Positions 55,170 to 63,884 of a stretch of DNA of 64,000 bases are shown piece by piece. The DNA comes from Marinobacter sp. SS5-14b (GTDB lineage: Bacteria; Pseudomonadota; Gammaproteobacteria; Pseudomonadales; Oleiphilaceae). The notes beneath the pieces are model-generated. The model ran no database searches and was not told the DNA's origin. It worked only from the letters and a program-made list of their open reading frames with translations. Positions within the stretch are counted from its first letter, which is position 1, and every line of letters begins with the position of its first letter. The position numbers and the translations under genes are program-made. The DNA is taken from the NCBI RefSeq assembly GCF_030541005.1, contig NZ_JASSVM010000002.1, positions 248,001 to 312,000 on the forward strand, written 5' to 3'.

Positions 55170-55988
55170 ATGCACTTTGTGTCTTTTAACGTGTTTCGTA
55201 CTCTTGGTTTCCCCGACACCACCGTGCTCAAACCGGAGCATTTCCAGCGTCACAAGGAACTTCTAAAAGAGGCGGATTGGGTTTTATTCCCGGAGTACTG
55301 GCAGTTAAATGCCCTGGTACACGGGCTGAAGTGCCGGGTATTCCCCAGCGTGGCCAGCTATCGGATTGGGCACGACAAAATCGAGATGACCCGTGCTTTC
55401 CAGACGGTCGCGCCCGAGCACACTCCCTGGACGATGATTGAAGGCAATGGGCCGGAGGAGCGGGAGTTGCTCTGGAACAACATGGCCCTGCCGTTTGTTG
55501 CCAAGCTGCCGAAGGCCAGTATGGGTGACGGCGTGTGGTTGATTGAGTCCAGAGAGGACTGGCTGCGCTACTGCGATCGCACTGATGTGCTGTACGTTCA
55601 GGAATATTTGCCCATCGACCGGGATGCGCGGGTGGTGGTTGTGGGTGACCGTGTTGTGGCGGCCTATTGGCGTACTCAGGCCGAACAGGGTTTCTATAAC
55701 AATGTGGCCAAAGGCGGACAGATAGACACCAGTGAGGTACCAAAGGTGGTGACAGATCTGGCGTTGAGGCTGGCGCGGGAATTGGATGTCGATCACGCCG
55801 GCTTTGATATTGCGCTGGTTGAGGGCTACCCTTTTGTACTGGAGTTCAACCGTTTGTTTGGCAATCAGGGCCTGGGGCAAGGTAGCGATCTGAAAGACGC
55901 CATTCTGGACTACCTGCAACAACATACTCAGCCCCGGAATCCGGAAGGCCCGACAGAACCTACACCGCTTTGGCCGGTGGCTGTCTAG
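55170..55988 (+). CDS. ATP-grasp (RimK-like) enzyme of unknown substrate
   Basis: 272 aa. ATP-grasp features are LPFVAKLPKASMGDGVWLI, VLYVQEYLPIDRDARVVVVGDRVVAAYWR (the RimK-type VQEYL...D.R), NVAKGG and the metal site GFDIALVEGYPFVLEFNRLFGNQGL. It should ligate a carboxylate to an amine or thiol; the partner is unknown. The N-terminus lacks a typical pre-ATP-grasp domain of RimK length. Single gene with its own terminator. Confidence 0.85.
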   Translation: MHFVSFNVFRTLGFPDTTVLKPEHFQRHKELLKEADWVLFPEYWQLNALVHGLKCRVFPSVASYRIGHDKIEMTRAFQTVAPEHTPWTMIEGNGPEERELLWNNMALPFVAKLPKASMGDGVWLIESREDWLRYCDRTDVLYVQEYLPIDRDARVVVVGDRVVAAYWRTQAEQGFYNNVAKGGQIDTSEVPKVVTDLALRLARELDVDHAGFDIALVEGYPFVLEFNRLFGNQGLGQGSDLKDAILDYLQQHTQPRNPEGPTEPTPLWPVAV

Positions 55989-56020
55989 CTCTGAAAGCCG
56001 ATGATGAATCTGTGCTGAAA

Positions 56021-56037
56021 GCCCGGTTTTTTCGGGC
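56021..56037 (+). terminator. Hairpin after the ATP-grasp gene
   Basis: GCCCG and CGGGC enclose GTTTTTT. It is 32 nt after the ATP-grasp stop; the T tract lies in the loop, so it is a modest terminator candidate. Confidence 0.45.
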
Positions 56038-56104
56038 CGATTTATGGGTATATTTGCGCATTTGCGGTAGCCAGGGAAAAGCCTGATGATCGCGAAATCT
56101 CATG

Positions 56105-56136
56105 GGTGCTACAGCCGTGCTGTGGTGCCTTTTTTA
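56105..56136 (+). terminator. Intrinsic terminator in the decarboxylase leader (possible attenuator)
   Basis: GGTGCTACAGC and GCTGTGGTGCC pair over 11 bp (three G-U pairs), loop CGT, followed by TTTTTTA. It ends about 35 nt before the decarboxylase ATG and after the hairpin at 56021, so it could simply be the terminator of the ATP-grasp gene or an attenuator of the decarboxylase mRNA. Confidence 0.6.
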
Positions 56137-56170
56137 TTGCCCGTTTGCCCTGTGGAGGGACACACCACCC

Positions 56171-57346
56171 ATGACCGAAGTCGCCAACGCCAACATCGCT
56201 GATTACTACGACGCCGAGACGTTCAAACGGATCAAAGAGTTTTCCGAAACAAAGGAAACGCCGTTCGTGGTGATTGATACCGCCACGATTAACCGCCAGT
56301 ACGATGAACTGGTGGACGGATTCCCGTATGCGAAGGTTTATTACGCGGTGAAGGCGAACCCGGCACCTCAGATTCTGACCATGCTGAGGGACAAAGGGGC
56401 GAACTTTGATATTGCCTCGGTGTATGAGCTGGACAAGGTGATGTCGCTGGGTGTCACTGGCGACCGTATCAGCTACGGCAACACCATCAAGAAAGCGAAG
56501 GACGTTCGCACGTTCTATGAAAAGGGTGTGCGGATGTTTGCCACGGATTCCGAGGCGGATCTGCGCAATATTGCCAAGGCGGCGCCAGGCTCGAAGGTGT
56601 ATGTGCGGATTCTGACCGAAGGCACGCTGACGGCAGACTGGCCGCTGTCTCGCAAGTTTGGCTGTCAGACCGATATGGCCATGGATCTGCTGATTCTGGC
56701 CCGTGATCTCGGCCTGGTGCCTTATGGCGTATCCTTCCACGTGGGTTCCCAGCAGCGGGAAATCGGTGCCTGGGATGCGGCGTTGAGCAAGGTGAAGGTA
56801 ATCTTCGAGCGCCTGAAGGAAGAAGACGGCATCGAGTTGAAGATGATCAACATGGGCGGGGGCTTTCCGGCCAACTATATCAGCCGGACCAATGAGTTGA
56901 GTGTGTATGCGGAGGAGATTGCCCGTTTCCTGCAGGAGGATTTCGGGGATGATCTGCCGGAGATTATTATCGAGCCGGGCCGGTCGCTGATTTCCAATGC
57001 CGGTGTGTTGGTGAGCGAGGTGGTGTTGATTTCCCGGAAGTCCCGTACCGCTTTGCACCGATGGGTGTTTACCGACGTGGGCAAGTTTTCGGGGCTGATT
57101 GAGACGCTGGATGAGTCGATCAAGTTTCCGATCTGGACGGAGAAGGTTGGCGAGGGCGAGGATTGTGTGATTGCCGGGCCGACCTGTGACAGTGCCGATA
57201 TCATGTATGAGCACCATAAGTATCCGTTGCCGTTGAATCTGGCGATTGGCGATCGTATGTATTGGCTTTCTACCGGGGCTTATACCACCACTTACAGTGC
57301 CATCGAGTTTAACGGGTTTCCTCCGTTGAAGGACTACTACATCTAA
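56171..57346 (+). CDS. PLP-dependent ornithine/lysine decarboxylase, fold III (alanine racemase type)
   Basis: 391 aa from the ATG at 56171 with TGGAGGGA upstream. PLP-binding Lys61 in YYAVKANP, then FDIASVYELD, HVGSQ (about 190-194), EPGRSLISNAG (about 269-279) and GPTCDSAD with active-site Cys339. This is the eukaryote-like ornithine decarboxylase fold; many bacterial members accept lysine too. It makes putrescine or cadaverine. Preceded by a leader hairpin and followed by hairpin repeat copy 5. Confidence 0.95.
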   Translation: MTEVANANIADYYDAETFKRIKEFSETKETPFVVIDTATINRQYDELVDGFPYAKVYYAVKANPAPQILTMLRDKGANFDIASVYELDKVMSLGVTGDRISYGNTIKKAKDVRTFYEKGVRMFATDSEADLRNIAKAAPGSKVYVRILTEGTLTADWPLSRKFGCQTDMAMDLLILARDLGLVPYGVSFHVGSQQREIGAWDAALSKVKVIFERLKEEDGIELKMINMGGGFPANYISRTNELSVYAEEIARFLQEDFGDDLPEIIIEPGRSLISNAGVLVSEVVLISRKSRTALHRWVFTDVGKFSGLIETLDESIKFPIWTEKVGEGEDCVIAGPTCDSADIMYEHHKYPLPLNLAIGDRMYWLSTGAYTTTYSAIEFNGFPPLKDYYI

Positions 57347-57364
57347 GTTCGGAGTCCAGCCGCA

Positions 57365-57446
57365 GGGCGGGGGCGAGCTTTCCTCTGGAAAAAACAACTC
57401 GCTTCGCTCAGACATCTTTTTTCCGGCGGAAAGCTCACCCCCGCCC
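57365..57446 (+). repeat. Long hairpin repeat, copy 5
   Basis: Arms 57365-57394 and 57417-57446 pair over 30 bp with three differences (GGGCGGGGGCGAGCTTTCC...). The loop core CAACTCGCTTCGCTCAGACATC is identical to copy 1. It lies 18 nt after the decarboxylase stop. Confidence 0.87.
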
Positions 57447-57504
57447 CACGGCTTGCTAGCTCTTTGCGGGGAGCCGGCACGGCTGTTGGATATTGGAAGG
57501 AAAC

Positions 57505-57535
57505 AAAGGATCAGCTTTCGGGCTGGTCCTTTTTT
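57505..57535. terminator. Rho-independent terminator shared by convergent genes
   Basis: AAAGGATCAGC and GCTGGTCCTTT pair over 11 bp with one G-U, 6-nt loop, followed by TTTTTT on the plus strand. It overlaps the last codons of the minus-strand MFS gene and probably serves both directions. Confidence 0.8.
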
Positions 57536-58713
57536 CGTTTCAGGTCCAGGGTGAAGGCCAGGGGCAGCACCAGCAGAGCGTATCCGACCATCACCATGAC
57601 GGCATGGCGGGTGTCGCCGGTGTGGTCGGCAATCAGGCCGCCGAGCATGGGCACGGAGAATGCCAGGGTGTAGCCAACCAGGAAGGTGCCGGCGGAGAGT
57701 CGGCCGGTTTCAGCGGAGCTGACGAGTAGGGGCGGCAGGGCGACCAGAAGGATGAGCAGGATGCCAGCGACGAAGCTCATAAAGGTGGCGCTGGCGATGA
57801 ACCACCAGCCCTCCAGGAAGACGGTGCCGGTGGTGCCGAGGAGGCTCAGGGTTGCCATGATAACAATGAGGGTTCTGCGGCCGACCCACCGACGGGCCAT
57901 TTTCAGCATCACCAGCGAGGCGAATACCTGAGCGATGTTGTACCAGAACAGGGCTTCCGAGAGCATGGTGATGTTGCCCTGTTGCTCCAGCAGGTTGCCC
58001 ATGTAGGCGTTGAGGCCGAAGAACATGGAGCCGGACAGGCCCAGCAGAAGGCCGATACGCAGGGTCAGTGGGTTTTGCCAGTCGGGCAGCCAGGCGCCCC
58101 GGCGTACCGGGCGGGCCAAGTCTCGTTTGGGCAGGAACAGGGCTGCGGCCACTAATAATGCCGGTAAGGACCAGGCGAGCAGTGCAGCACGCCAGCTGTT
58201 TTCCAGAAGCGGCATGAGCACTGGCAGGGTAATGCCGGCACCGATAAATTCCCCCATCAGCATGCCGTTCATGTAGATGGCCGAACCGATGGCCAGGTGA
58301 TGCGGCTCTAGCCAGCGCGGTAACAGGGCCGGCAGGGCTGGTTGCATCATGGCTACGCCGAAGCCCATCACAGCGCTGGCCACCATCAGGGTGGCTGTGT
58401 CGGGCACCAGGCCGCGGCCGGCGGAGCCGATCACCATGATCAGCATGGCCAGGGCCAGGGTATTACGGGGGCCGATGCGGGAGATGGCAAGCGAGCCGGG
58501 CATGGCGCCAACGGCCAGCATCAGAATAGGAAGGGTTGTAAGTGCGCCGGTAAGAGCCTGGGTCAGGCCCAGTTCGTCACTGATAAAGGGCGCAAGAGGT
58601 GGCGCGACCAGAACCGGGATTCTGAGATAGACACCGGCCAACCAAAGCAGCACCGCCACCGGCAGCAGCTTGGCTGGCGGTGGCGGCGTGTGCGCGGCGT
58701 GATCAATTGCCAC
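57511..58713 (-). CDS. CynX/NimT-type MFS transporter
   Basis: 400 aa, twelve helices. KLLPVAVLLWLAGVYLRIPVLVAPPLAPFISDELGLTQALTGALTTLPILMLAVGAMPG is typical of the CynX/NimT subfamily, whose members take up cyanate, 2-nitroimidazole or small organic acids. The substrate here is unknown. It begins 11 nt after the ectC stop on the same strand and may be co-transcribed with it, which would link it to compatible-solute or related small-molecule transport. Confidence 0.87.
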   Translation of the reverse strand: MAIDHAAHTPPPPAKLLPVAVLLWLAGVYLRIPVLVAPPLAPFISDELGLTQALTGALTTLPILMLAVGAMPGSLAISRIGPRNTLALAMLIMVIGSAGRGLVPDTATLMVASAVMGFGVAMMQPALPALLPRWLEPHHLAIGSAIYMNGMLMGEFIGAGITLPVLMPLLENSWRAALLAWSLPALLVAAALFLPKRDLARPVRRGAWLPDWQNPLTLRIGLLLGLSGSMFFGLNAYMGNLLEQQGNITMLSEALFWYNIAQVFASLVMLKMARRWVGRRTLIVIMATLSLLGTTGTVFLEGWWFIASATFMSFVAGILLILLVALPPLLVSSAETGRLSAGTFLVGYTLAFSVPMLGGLIADHTGDTRHAVMVMVGYALLVLPLAFTLDLKRKKDQPES

Positions 58714-58724
58714 GGTTCGGCGAA

Positions 58725-59120
58725 TCAGTCTTCGCTGGTGTCCGGCAGGTAGGCGCCGTCTTCATCATGCACTTCCTGACCGGTGACCGGCGGATTGAAG
58801 GCGCAGATCAGGCGCATGTCTTCCGTGCCGCCGTACAGCGTGTGGCGGTCGTGCTTGTCGAGGGCGTACAGGGTGCCGTCGGTAATTTCGTGCACTTCGC
58901 CAGTGGCGAGGTCCTTGATGCGGCCGTTACCGGCTACGCAGTAAACGGCTTCCAGGTGGTGCTTGTACCAGAAGGTGTGCTCGGTGCCGGCGGGGATAAT
59001 GGTTTCGTGGAACGAGAAACCCATGCCGTCTTTTTTCAGCAGCAGGCGACGACTGGTCCATTGTTGAGCGCTGACTTCGCGCTCGGTACCGATAATGTCT
59101 TGCACTCGTACGATTTTCAT
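58725..59120 (-). CDS. ectC: Orphan ectoine synthase EctC
   Basis: 131 aa, cupin fold. The second ATG (59118-59120) is chosen because GAGGA lies 6 nt before it; with that start the iron ligands of EctC fall at Glu57 (HHLEAVYC), Tyr85 (TLYALDKHD) and His93 (DRHTL), the numbering known for the Paenibacillus enzyme. The C-terminus [14 protein letters not shown] is also diagnostic. It closes N-gamma-acetyl-diaminobutyrate to ectoine. ectA, ectB and ask are absent from the window, so it is an isolated copy. Confidence 0.9.
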   Translation of the reverse strand: MKIVRVQDIIGTEREVSAQQWTSRRLLLKKDGMGFSFHETIIPAGTEHTFWYKHHLEAVYCVAGNGRIKDLATGEVHEITDGTLYALDKHDRHTLYGGTEDMRLICAFNPPVTGQEVHDEDGAYLPDTSED

Positions 59121-59170
59121 TCGCATTCCTCATTTGGTGATGGAATAGCCATACAGTATAAACATGCCCG

Positions 59171-60601
59171 TCAGTCGCGATTCAACCGCCAATCGTCGTA
59201 TACCGACATGGCCTGCTCGATTGCCTGCGCGAAATTCTGTTTTTGAGCAGGGCTTAGAGCGCCCTGTTTCCGGCATCGGTCGAACGCTTTCTGGATCTCC
59301 CGGCGGGCGTTTTTGTCGAGCCGTTCCAGCCAGTGATGGTCCGCCGGTTCCAGTTCCAGCAGATCCCGCCCGGCGTGGTTGCGGTGGTTGATATGCCACC
59401 AGTGATCGACGGCTCTCCCCAGTACCACATAGCCGAACTGACTGTCTTGAACCGGGCCGAAGGTGGCGGCTTTCAGGCCATCTTTTAAGGGTCCGATGTT
59501 GAGCGCCGGCAACAGCAGCCGGTCGCCGTAAAAGTAGCTGCCGGCAGCGCCCAGTAAGCCGCCGACCAGGGCGCCTGCCCCCAGAGAGGAGCCCAGTGTC
59601 ATGGCATCAATCCCCGCACCGCCAACGGCTCCGGCACCGAAACCGGCAGTGGCCAGGTAGCGCTTGCTCACAGCCCAGTGTTTGCGGGTGTCTTCGGAAA
59701 ACAGGTCGTGCTGGCTGGCCCATTGCAGTTCGGCTTCCTGGCGCCGGATACGTTGATGCTGGTACAGGTGTTCGATGTCCACGCGCAGGGTCTGCTCCCG
59801 TTGTCGTTGGCGTTTATACCAGCGGTCTCTCAAGGTTTCGGCCAGGGTGGCATCGCTGGTGCCGGCAACCTGGTCGAGCGTCAGTGTGCGTTTTTCCTGG
59901 TAGCTCATCAGGTCTTCCAGTGCCCGGGCCATCACGCTGGCAGCCTGGCGCCGGCGCTGGCTGCGTTGTTCTGACAGCAGCTGCGTGGCCTGTTGCAGAG
60001 GTTGCTCCCAGTCCGGTTCGAGCTGACCAAAGGCCCGTAACAGGCTGAGATGTTGCTCGAACGGGGCGCGAACGGCATCGAATTTGCGCACAACCTGGAA
60101 GAACTGACCGAGTGCCGATTGCCAGGTGTCACTGTAGTCGTCGGCACCAATGCTGTTGATCAACGCCAGGCTGGGCCGGCCGCTCCATCGCAGAATGGTC
60201 ATTTCGGCTTCGTGCTCGGCACTGTAGGGAACCGATCCGTCCACCACGTAGATGATGCCGGCACCCTCGATAATCGGAGCCAGCAATTCACACTCGTCGA
60301 TATAGCGGTCATCGCCCTGATGCTGGAGTACAAAGGCCCTTACCGTGTCCGGATGATCGGAGGCCGATAGACTGTGGGCTTTGAGCCATTGCAGCACCCG
60401 CCGTGGTCGCTGGAAACCCGGGGTGTCCACCAGGGTGTAGAGCGTGCGACCATCCACGGATAACGGGTAGGCCTGATGGGCGCGGGTGGTGCCCGGTTCG
60501 AGGGCGATAGCGATGGCATCGTTCTGGGAAAGGGTCGCCACAACGCTGGATTTGCCCTTGTTGGGATGGCCTACCACAGCAAATACCGGAGACGGCTTCA
60601 T
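59171..60601 (-). CDS. DUF3482 GTPase (YfjP-like) with glycine-rich membrane hairpin
   Basis: 476 aa from the ATG at 60599-60601. N-terminal Era-like GTPase: GHPNKGKSS (11-19, G1), LEPGTTRAHQ (G2), VDTPGF (G3); the G4 motif is not clear. A glycine-rich hydrophobic hairpin (GFGAGAVGGAGIDAMTLGSSLGAGALVGGLLGAAGSYF) lies at about 315-350, and a DUF3482 helical C-terminus follows. The start overlaps the end of the DUF2868 gene by 4 nt, so the two are coupled. Function unknown. Confidence 0.88.
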   Translation of the reverse strand: MKPSPVFAVVGHPNKGKSSVVATLSQNDAIAIALEPGTTRAHQAYPLSVDGRTLYTLVDTPGFQRPRRVLQWLKAHSLSASDHPDTVRAFVLQHQGDDRYIDECELLAPIIEGAGIIYVVDGSVPYSAEHEAEMTILRWSGRPSLALINSIGADDYSDTWQSALGQFFQVVRKFDAVRAPFEQHLSLLRAFGQLEPDWEQPLQQATQLLSEQRSQRRRQAASVMARALEDLMSYQEKRTLTLDQVAGTSDATLAETLRDRWYKRQRQREQTLRVDIEHLYQHQRIRRQEAELQWASQHDLFSEDTRKHWAVSKRYLATAGFGAGAVGGAGIDAMTLGSSLGAGALVGGLLGAAGSYFYGDRLLLPALNIGPLKDGLKAATFGPVQDSQFGYVVLGRAVDHWWHINHRNHAGRDLLELEPADHHWLERLDKNARREIQKAFDRCRKQGALSPAQKQNFAQAIEQAMSVYDDWRLNRD

Positions 60602-62010
60602 GATTGTGGATGTCCAGTTTGATAGGGGTTGTCCGGTAACGAAGGCATCAGGGCCACGGAGGCAAAGCCGGCCGGTAGCCTTTCGGTAAACCGCAGCCAG
60701 GGTTGAATCAGGTGGTCTGGCGGCATTCGGTTGGCGTCCGCGGCAAGGGGCAGAAGGATGATTTTGGTGCCGGCTGGCCACTGTTCCCGGGCCTGATCGA
60801 GAAAGTCATGGAGTTCACCGGTAGGTGGCTCCCAGCTGCGGGTGATCAGTACCACCGCGGGTGAGGTTTCCCCGGACAGCGCCTGGGTAAGCGTTGCCAG
60901 CACCTGGTCGTCCTGGGCCAGTGAGGACCGTCCCCCCGCTTTGTAAATCCGGCTGTTACTGGCCAGCAATGGCTGCGGCAATTCCGGATCACCGGCACCG
61001 GCCCAGCAGACCAGATGTTGCGCGTCCTGGAGTTCGCCGGGTTTGGCGCGGGTGGTGGTGTCGGGCAGATCGTCGGCATCGTTGTGCTGGTTGCCGGTGT
61101 CCAGCGTCGGCGTTTCCATGCGGTACAGCAGCGCCTGCATGCCCGGGTGGCGTTGCAGCAGGCTGAACGCCTTGCGGTGGACCAGCCACTGACTGAAGGC
61201 AAGTAATAGCAGGCGCGGCATTAGCACCCAGGTCAGCCACAGCATGACCACAAAGGGCCACCACTGCCCCCATTGTGCCGGCGCGGTGCCGGCACTGCCC
61301 GGGTCGGCGCGGAAGAATCGGGTGGCGTCGATCAGTTCCTGGGAGGGCGCGGCCGCAGGCCAAAGCCAGCTCCACGGTCCGGCAACCACTTGGATAAGCC
61401 GGTGATATCCCTGAGCCGCGGTATCCAGTGTGGTGCTCCAGCCAAAGGCCAGATCCTGAATAACCAGCATTATCAGCAGCGTTATCAGGCCGGTTATGGC
61501 AAACAGGGTGCCGCCGGTGTGGGCAGCCCTGGCCATCAAAACCGGGTGCAGCTGCGCGACGGTGGCGCCGGGCGGCTGCTTTTGCAGCCGCCGTTGCAGC
61601 CAGCGCCAGGGCTGCCAGCCCGCCAGGGATTGCACGGTGGTGGCTAGCGCCAGCAACAATTGCAGCAGAACAAACGCCAGCAGTACGGTGACATTGATGC
61701 GCTGGCCGCCATCGTAGAACAACAGGCCGGCCATGGTGATTATGCCGAACACCGCCCCTGCTGCTGCAAAGCCGCCATTGATACGGCGCCAGCGCTGTTG
61801 CAGCGCCCGGCCCTGCGCACGCACGCCACCGGGGCCACTGAGCCGCTGCATGTGTGCCAGCCAGTGTGCGGCATCGGGCTGGGTGCCCTGTTGCTCGCAG
61901 TCCAGGGCGAAACGCCGGTCCCGGCGGTGCAAAAACGCAGGGGCTTGATCCCTGTCCCGCTGGATGCGGTCATCAAAATCCAGCAGCAGACGAAGGGGGT
62001 TGTGGCTCAT
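60598..62010 (-). CDS. DUF2868 membrane protein, partner of the DUF3482 GTPase
   Basis: 470 aa from the ATG at 62008-62010. A charged N-terminus (LLLDFDDRIQRDRDQAPAFLHRRDRRF) is followed by four hydrophobic helices (about 75-95, 100-120, 150-175, 240-265) and a soluble C-terminal domain. The pair DUF2868-DUF3482 is conserved as two overlapping genes in pseudomonads and relatives. No enzymatic motif was recognised. Confidence 0.85.
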   Translation of the reverse strand: MSHNPLRLLLDFDDRIQRDRDQAPAFLHRRDRRFALDCEQQGTQPDAAHWLAHMQRLSGPGGVRAQGRALQQRWRRINGGFAAAGAVFGIITMAGLLFYDGGQRINVTVLLAFVLLQLLLALATTVQSLAGWQPWRWLQRRLQKQPPGATVAQLHPVLMARAAHTGGTLFAITGLITLLIMLVIQDLAFGWSTTLDTAAQGYHRLIQVVAGPWSWLWPAAAPSQELIDATRFFRADPGSAGTAPAQWGQWWPFVVMLWLTWVLMPRLLLLAFSQWLVHRKAFSLLQRHPGMQALLYRMETPTLDTGNQHNDADDLPDTTTRAKPGELQDAQHLVCWAGAGDPELPQPLLASNSRIYKAGGRSSLAQDDQVLATLTQALSGETSPAVVLITRSWEPPTGELHDFLDQAREQWPAGTKIILLPLAADANRMPPDHLIQPWLRFTERLPAGFASVALMPSLPDNPYQTGHPQS

Positions 62011-62093
62011 GCAGTGTCCTGATGAATTCGGTCGGATTTGCTTTCCTGCTAGGATATAGCCAATAACGCTCATGAAGCCAGCCGGGAAGCCCT

Positions 62094-62450
62094 ATGCCCC
62101 ATCACCTGATGAACCTGCGCAATGTGCCGGATGACGAAGCCGAGGACATTCGTGCCCTGTTTGACGAGCACGATGTGCGCTATTACGAAACGCCACCCAG
62201 CCGCTGGGGCATCAGCATGGGCGGTTTCTGGGTGCATGATGATGACGAGGCCCGGCGGGCCCGGGCTCTGCTGGACGGCTATCAGGCTGAGCGCCTGGCC
62301 ACCCGGCGTCGGGAATATCAGGCCCGGTGTGCGCGGGGCGAAACCGGCCTTTGGTTCCAGTTCCGCCAACGGCCGGTCACTTTCGTGGCCGCTGTGATTG
62401 CAGTGGCGGCTATTCTGGCGTTGAGCCTGCTACCTTTCATTCGTCTCTAG
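62094..62450 (+). CDS. DUF6164-like small membrane protein
   Basis: 118 aa. The soluble N-terminus LMNLRNVPDDEAEDIRALFDEHDVRYYETPPSRWGISMGGFWVHDDDEARRARALLDGYQ looks like a small alpha-beta signal-transducing-type domain (as in DUF2007), and one C-terminal helix, VTFVAAVIAVAAILALSLLPFI, anchors it. Function unknown. The sigma-54 regulator follows at 21 nt, divergent from DUF2868. Confidence 0.8.
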   Translation: MPHHLMNLRNVPDDEAEDIRALFDEHDVRYYETPPSRWGISMGGFWVHDDDEARRARALLDGYQAERLATRRREYQARCARGETGLWFQFRQRPVTFVAAVIAVAAILALSLLPFIRL

Positions 62451-62471
62451 CCTGGTACCGGTGCGCCGTCT

Positions 62472-63884
62472 ATGACCCAGCTGTTTTCAGATAATCATAA
62501 AACCGGACTGACCCGGGAGTTGATCGATGCGCTGGCACCGATGTTCGAGCAGGCCAGCGCCGGCGCGATTGCCATTGATGCGGACAACCGGATCACCTGG
62601 ATTAATCAGAGCTATGCCGATTTGCTGCAGTTGCCGGCCCCGTCGGTTGCCATCGGCGAGGATGTCCGCCGGATCATTCCCCATACCCGAATGCCGGAGG
62701 TGGTCGCCTCCGGCAAGCCGCTATTGCTGGACATCATGGAACATAATCACCAGCAGTTGGTGGTGACACGCATACCGGTACAGGACGATGACGGCAAGAT
62801 CGTGGGCGCCATCGCCTTTGTGCTCTACGACGATTTGCAGCCACTGACGCCTCTGGTGGCCAAGTTCCGCAGGCTGCATCAGGATCTGGCCGCCGCCCGC
62901 AAGGCGCTTGCCAAAAAATCCCGGGGCACCCGCTACAACCTGACGGACTTTGTGGGGGCCAGCCCGCAAGCCCTTGAGGTGAAGCGCCGGGCCCGGCTGG
63001 CATCGGGTCGTGACGTGCCGGTATTGCTGCTGGGCGAAACCGGCACCGGTAAAGAGGTTCTGGCCCAGGCCATTCACTCGGCATCCGCGAGGGCCCACAA
63101 GCCGTTTGTCGGCGTTAACGTGGCGGCGGTGCCTGAAAACCTGTTGGAGGCCGAATTTTTCGGTGTGGCACCGGGGGCCTACACCGGCGCAGACAAACGC
63201 ACCCGGGAGGGCAAGTTCCAGCTCGCCAACGGTGGCACCCTGTTTCTGGACGAGGTGGGGGATATGCCTTTGCCGTTACAGGCCAAGCTGTTGCGGGCGT
63301 TGCAGGAGGGGGAGATTGAGCCACTGGGTTCAAACACCGTCAGCCCGGTGGATGTGCGGGTTATTGCCGCGACCAGTCGCAATCTTGACGCCATGATCGC
63401 CGACGGCAGCTTCCGGTCGGACCTGTATTACCGGCTGAATGTACTCGAGATTTCGATACCGCCTTTGCGAGATCGGCTGGTGGACCTGGGGGTGCTGTGT
63501 GAGGCGCTGCTGGGTGATATCTGCGACGGCCAGGGCTTGCCCGGTGAAATCACCGACGAGGGCATTGCCGCGTTGGGCCATTACGACTGGCCCGGCAATA
63601 TTCGGGAATTGCGTAACCTGTTGGAACGGGCCCTGACCATGAGTGAGGATGATGGCCTGCTCGATGCCGAATCGATTTTCAAGGTGTTGCCGGCAGCCAG
63701 TTCGGGGCCCGAACCACGCATGTCGTTGCGCCGGGTTCGGCCTTTGGCCCGGGTGATGGCCGAGGCGGAAGCCCATGCCATCGAAGAAGCTCTGCTGGTG
63801 TGCCGTGGCAACCGGACGCGGGCGGCCAGGTTGCTGGGGATTTCCCGCTCTGTGCTGTACGAAAAACTGGCCAGAATGTCCTGA
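62472..63884 (+). CDS. PAS-AAA+-Fis sigma-54 dependent transcriptional activator
   Basis: 470 aa. PAS sensor at about 20-130 (GAIAIDADNRITWINQSYADLLQL), linker helix, AAA+ domain at about 155-385: Walker A GETGTGKE (188-195), sigma-54 contacting loop GAYTGA (235-240; usual form GAFTGA), Walker B GGTLFLDEVGD (254-264) and FRSDLYYRLNVLEISIPPLRDR. A Fis-type HTH (about 440-470, RAARLLGISRSVLYEKL) binds enhancers. Three matching 18-bp dyads begin at its stop codon, so it probably activates a gene just beyond the window and possibly regulates itself. The inducer is unknown. Confidence 0.93.
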   Translation: MTQLFSDNHKTGLTRELIDALAPMFEQASAGAIAIDADNRITWINQSYADLLQLPAPSVAIGEDVRRIIPHTRMPEVVASGKPLLLDIMEHNHQQLVVTRIPVQDDDGKIVGAIAFVLYDDLQPLTPLVAKFRRLHQDLAAARKALAKKSRGTRYNLTDFVGASPQALEVKRRARLASGRDVPVLLLGETGTGKEVLAQAIHSASARAHKPFVGVNVAAVPENLLEAEFFGVAPGAYTGADKRTREGKFQLANGGTLFLDEVGDMPLPLQAKLLRALQEGEIEPLGSNTVSPVDVRVIAATSRNLDAMIADGSFRSDLYYRLNVLEISIPPLRDRLVDLGVLCEALLGDICDGQGLPGEITDEGIAALGHYDWPGNIRELRNLLERALTMSEDDGLLDAESIFKVLPAASSGPEPRMSLRRVRPLARVMAEAEAHAIEEALLVCRGNRTRAARLLGISRSVLYEKLARMS

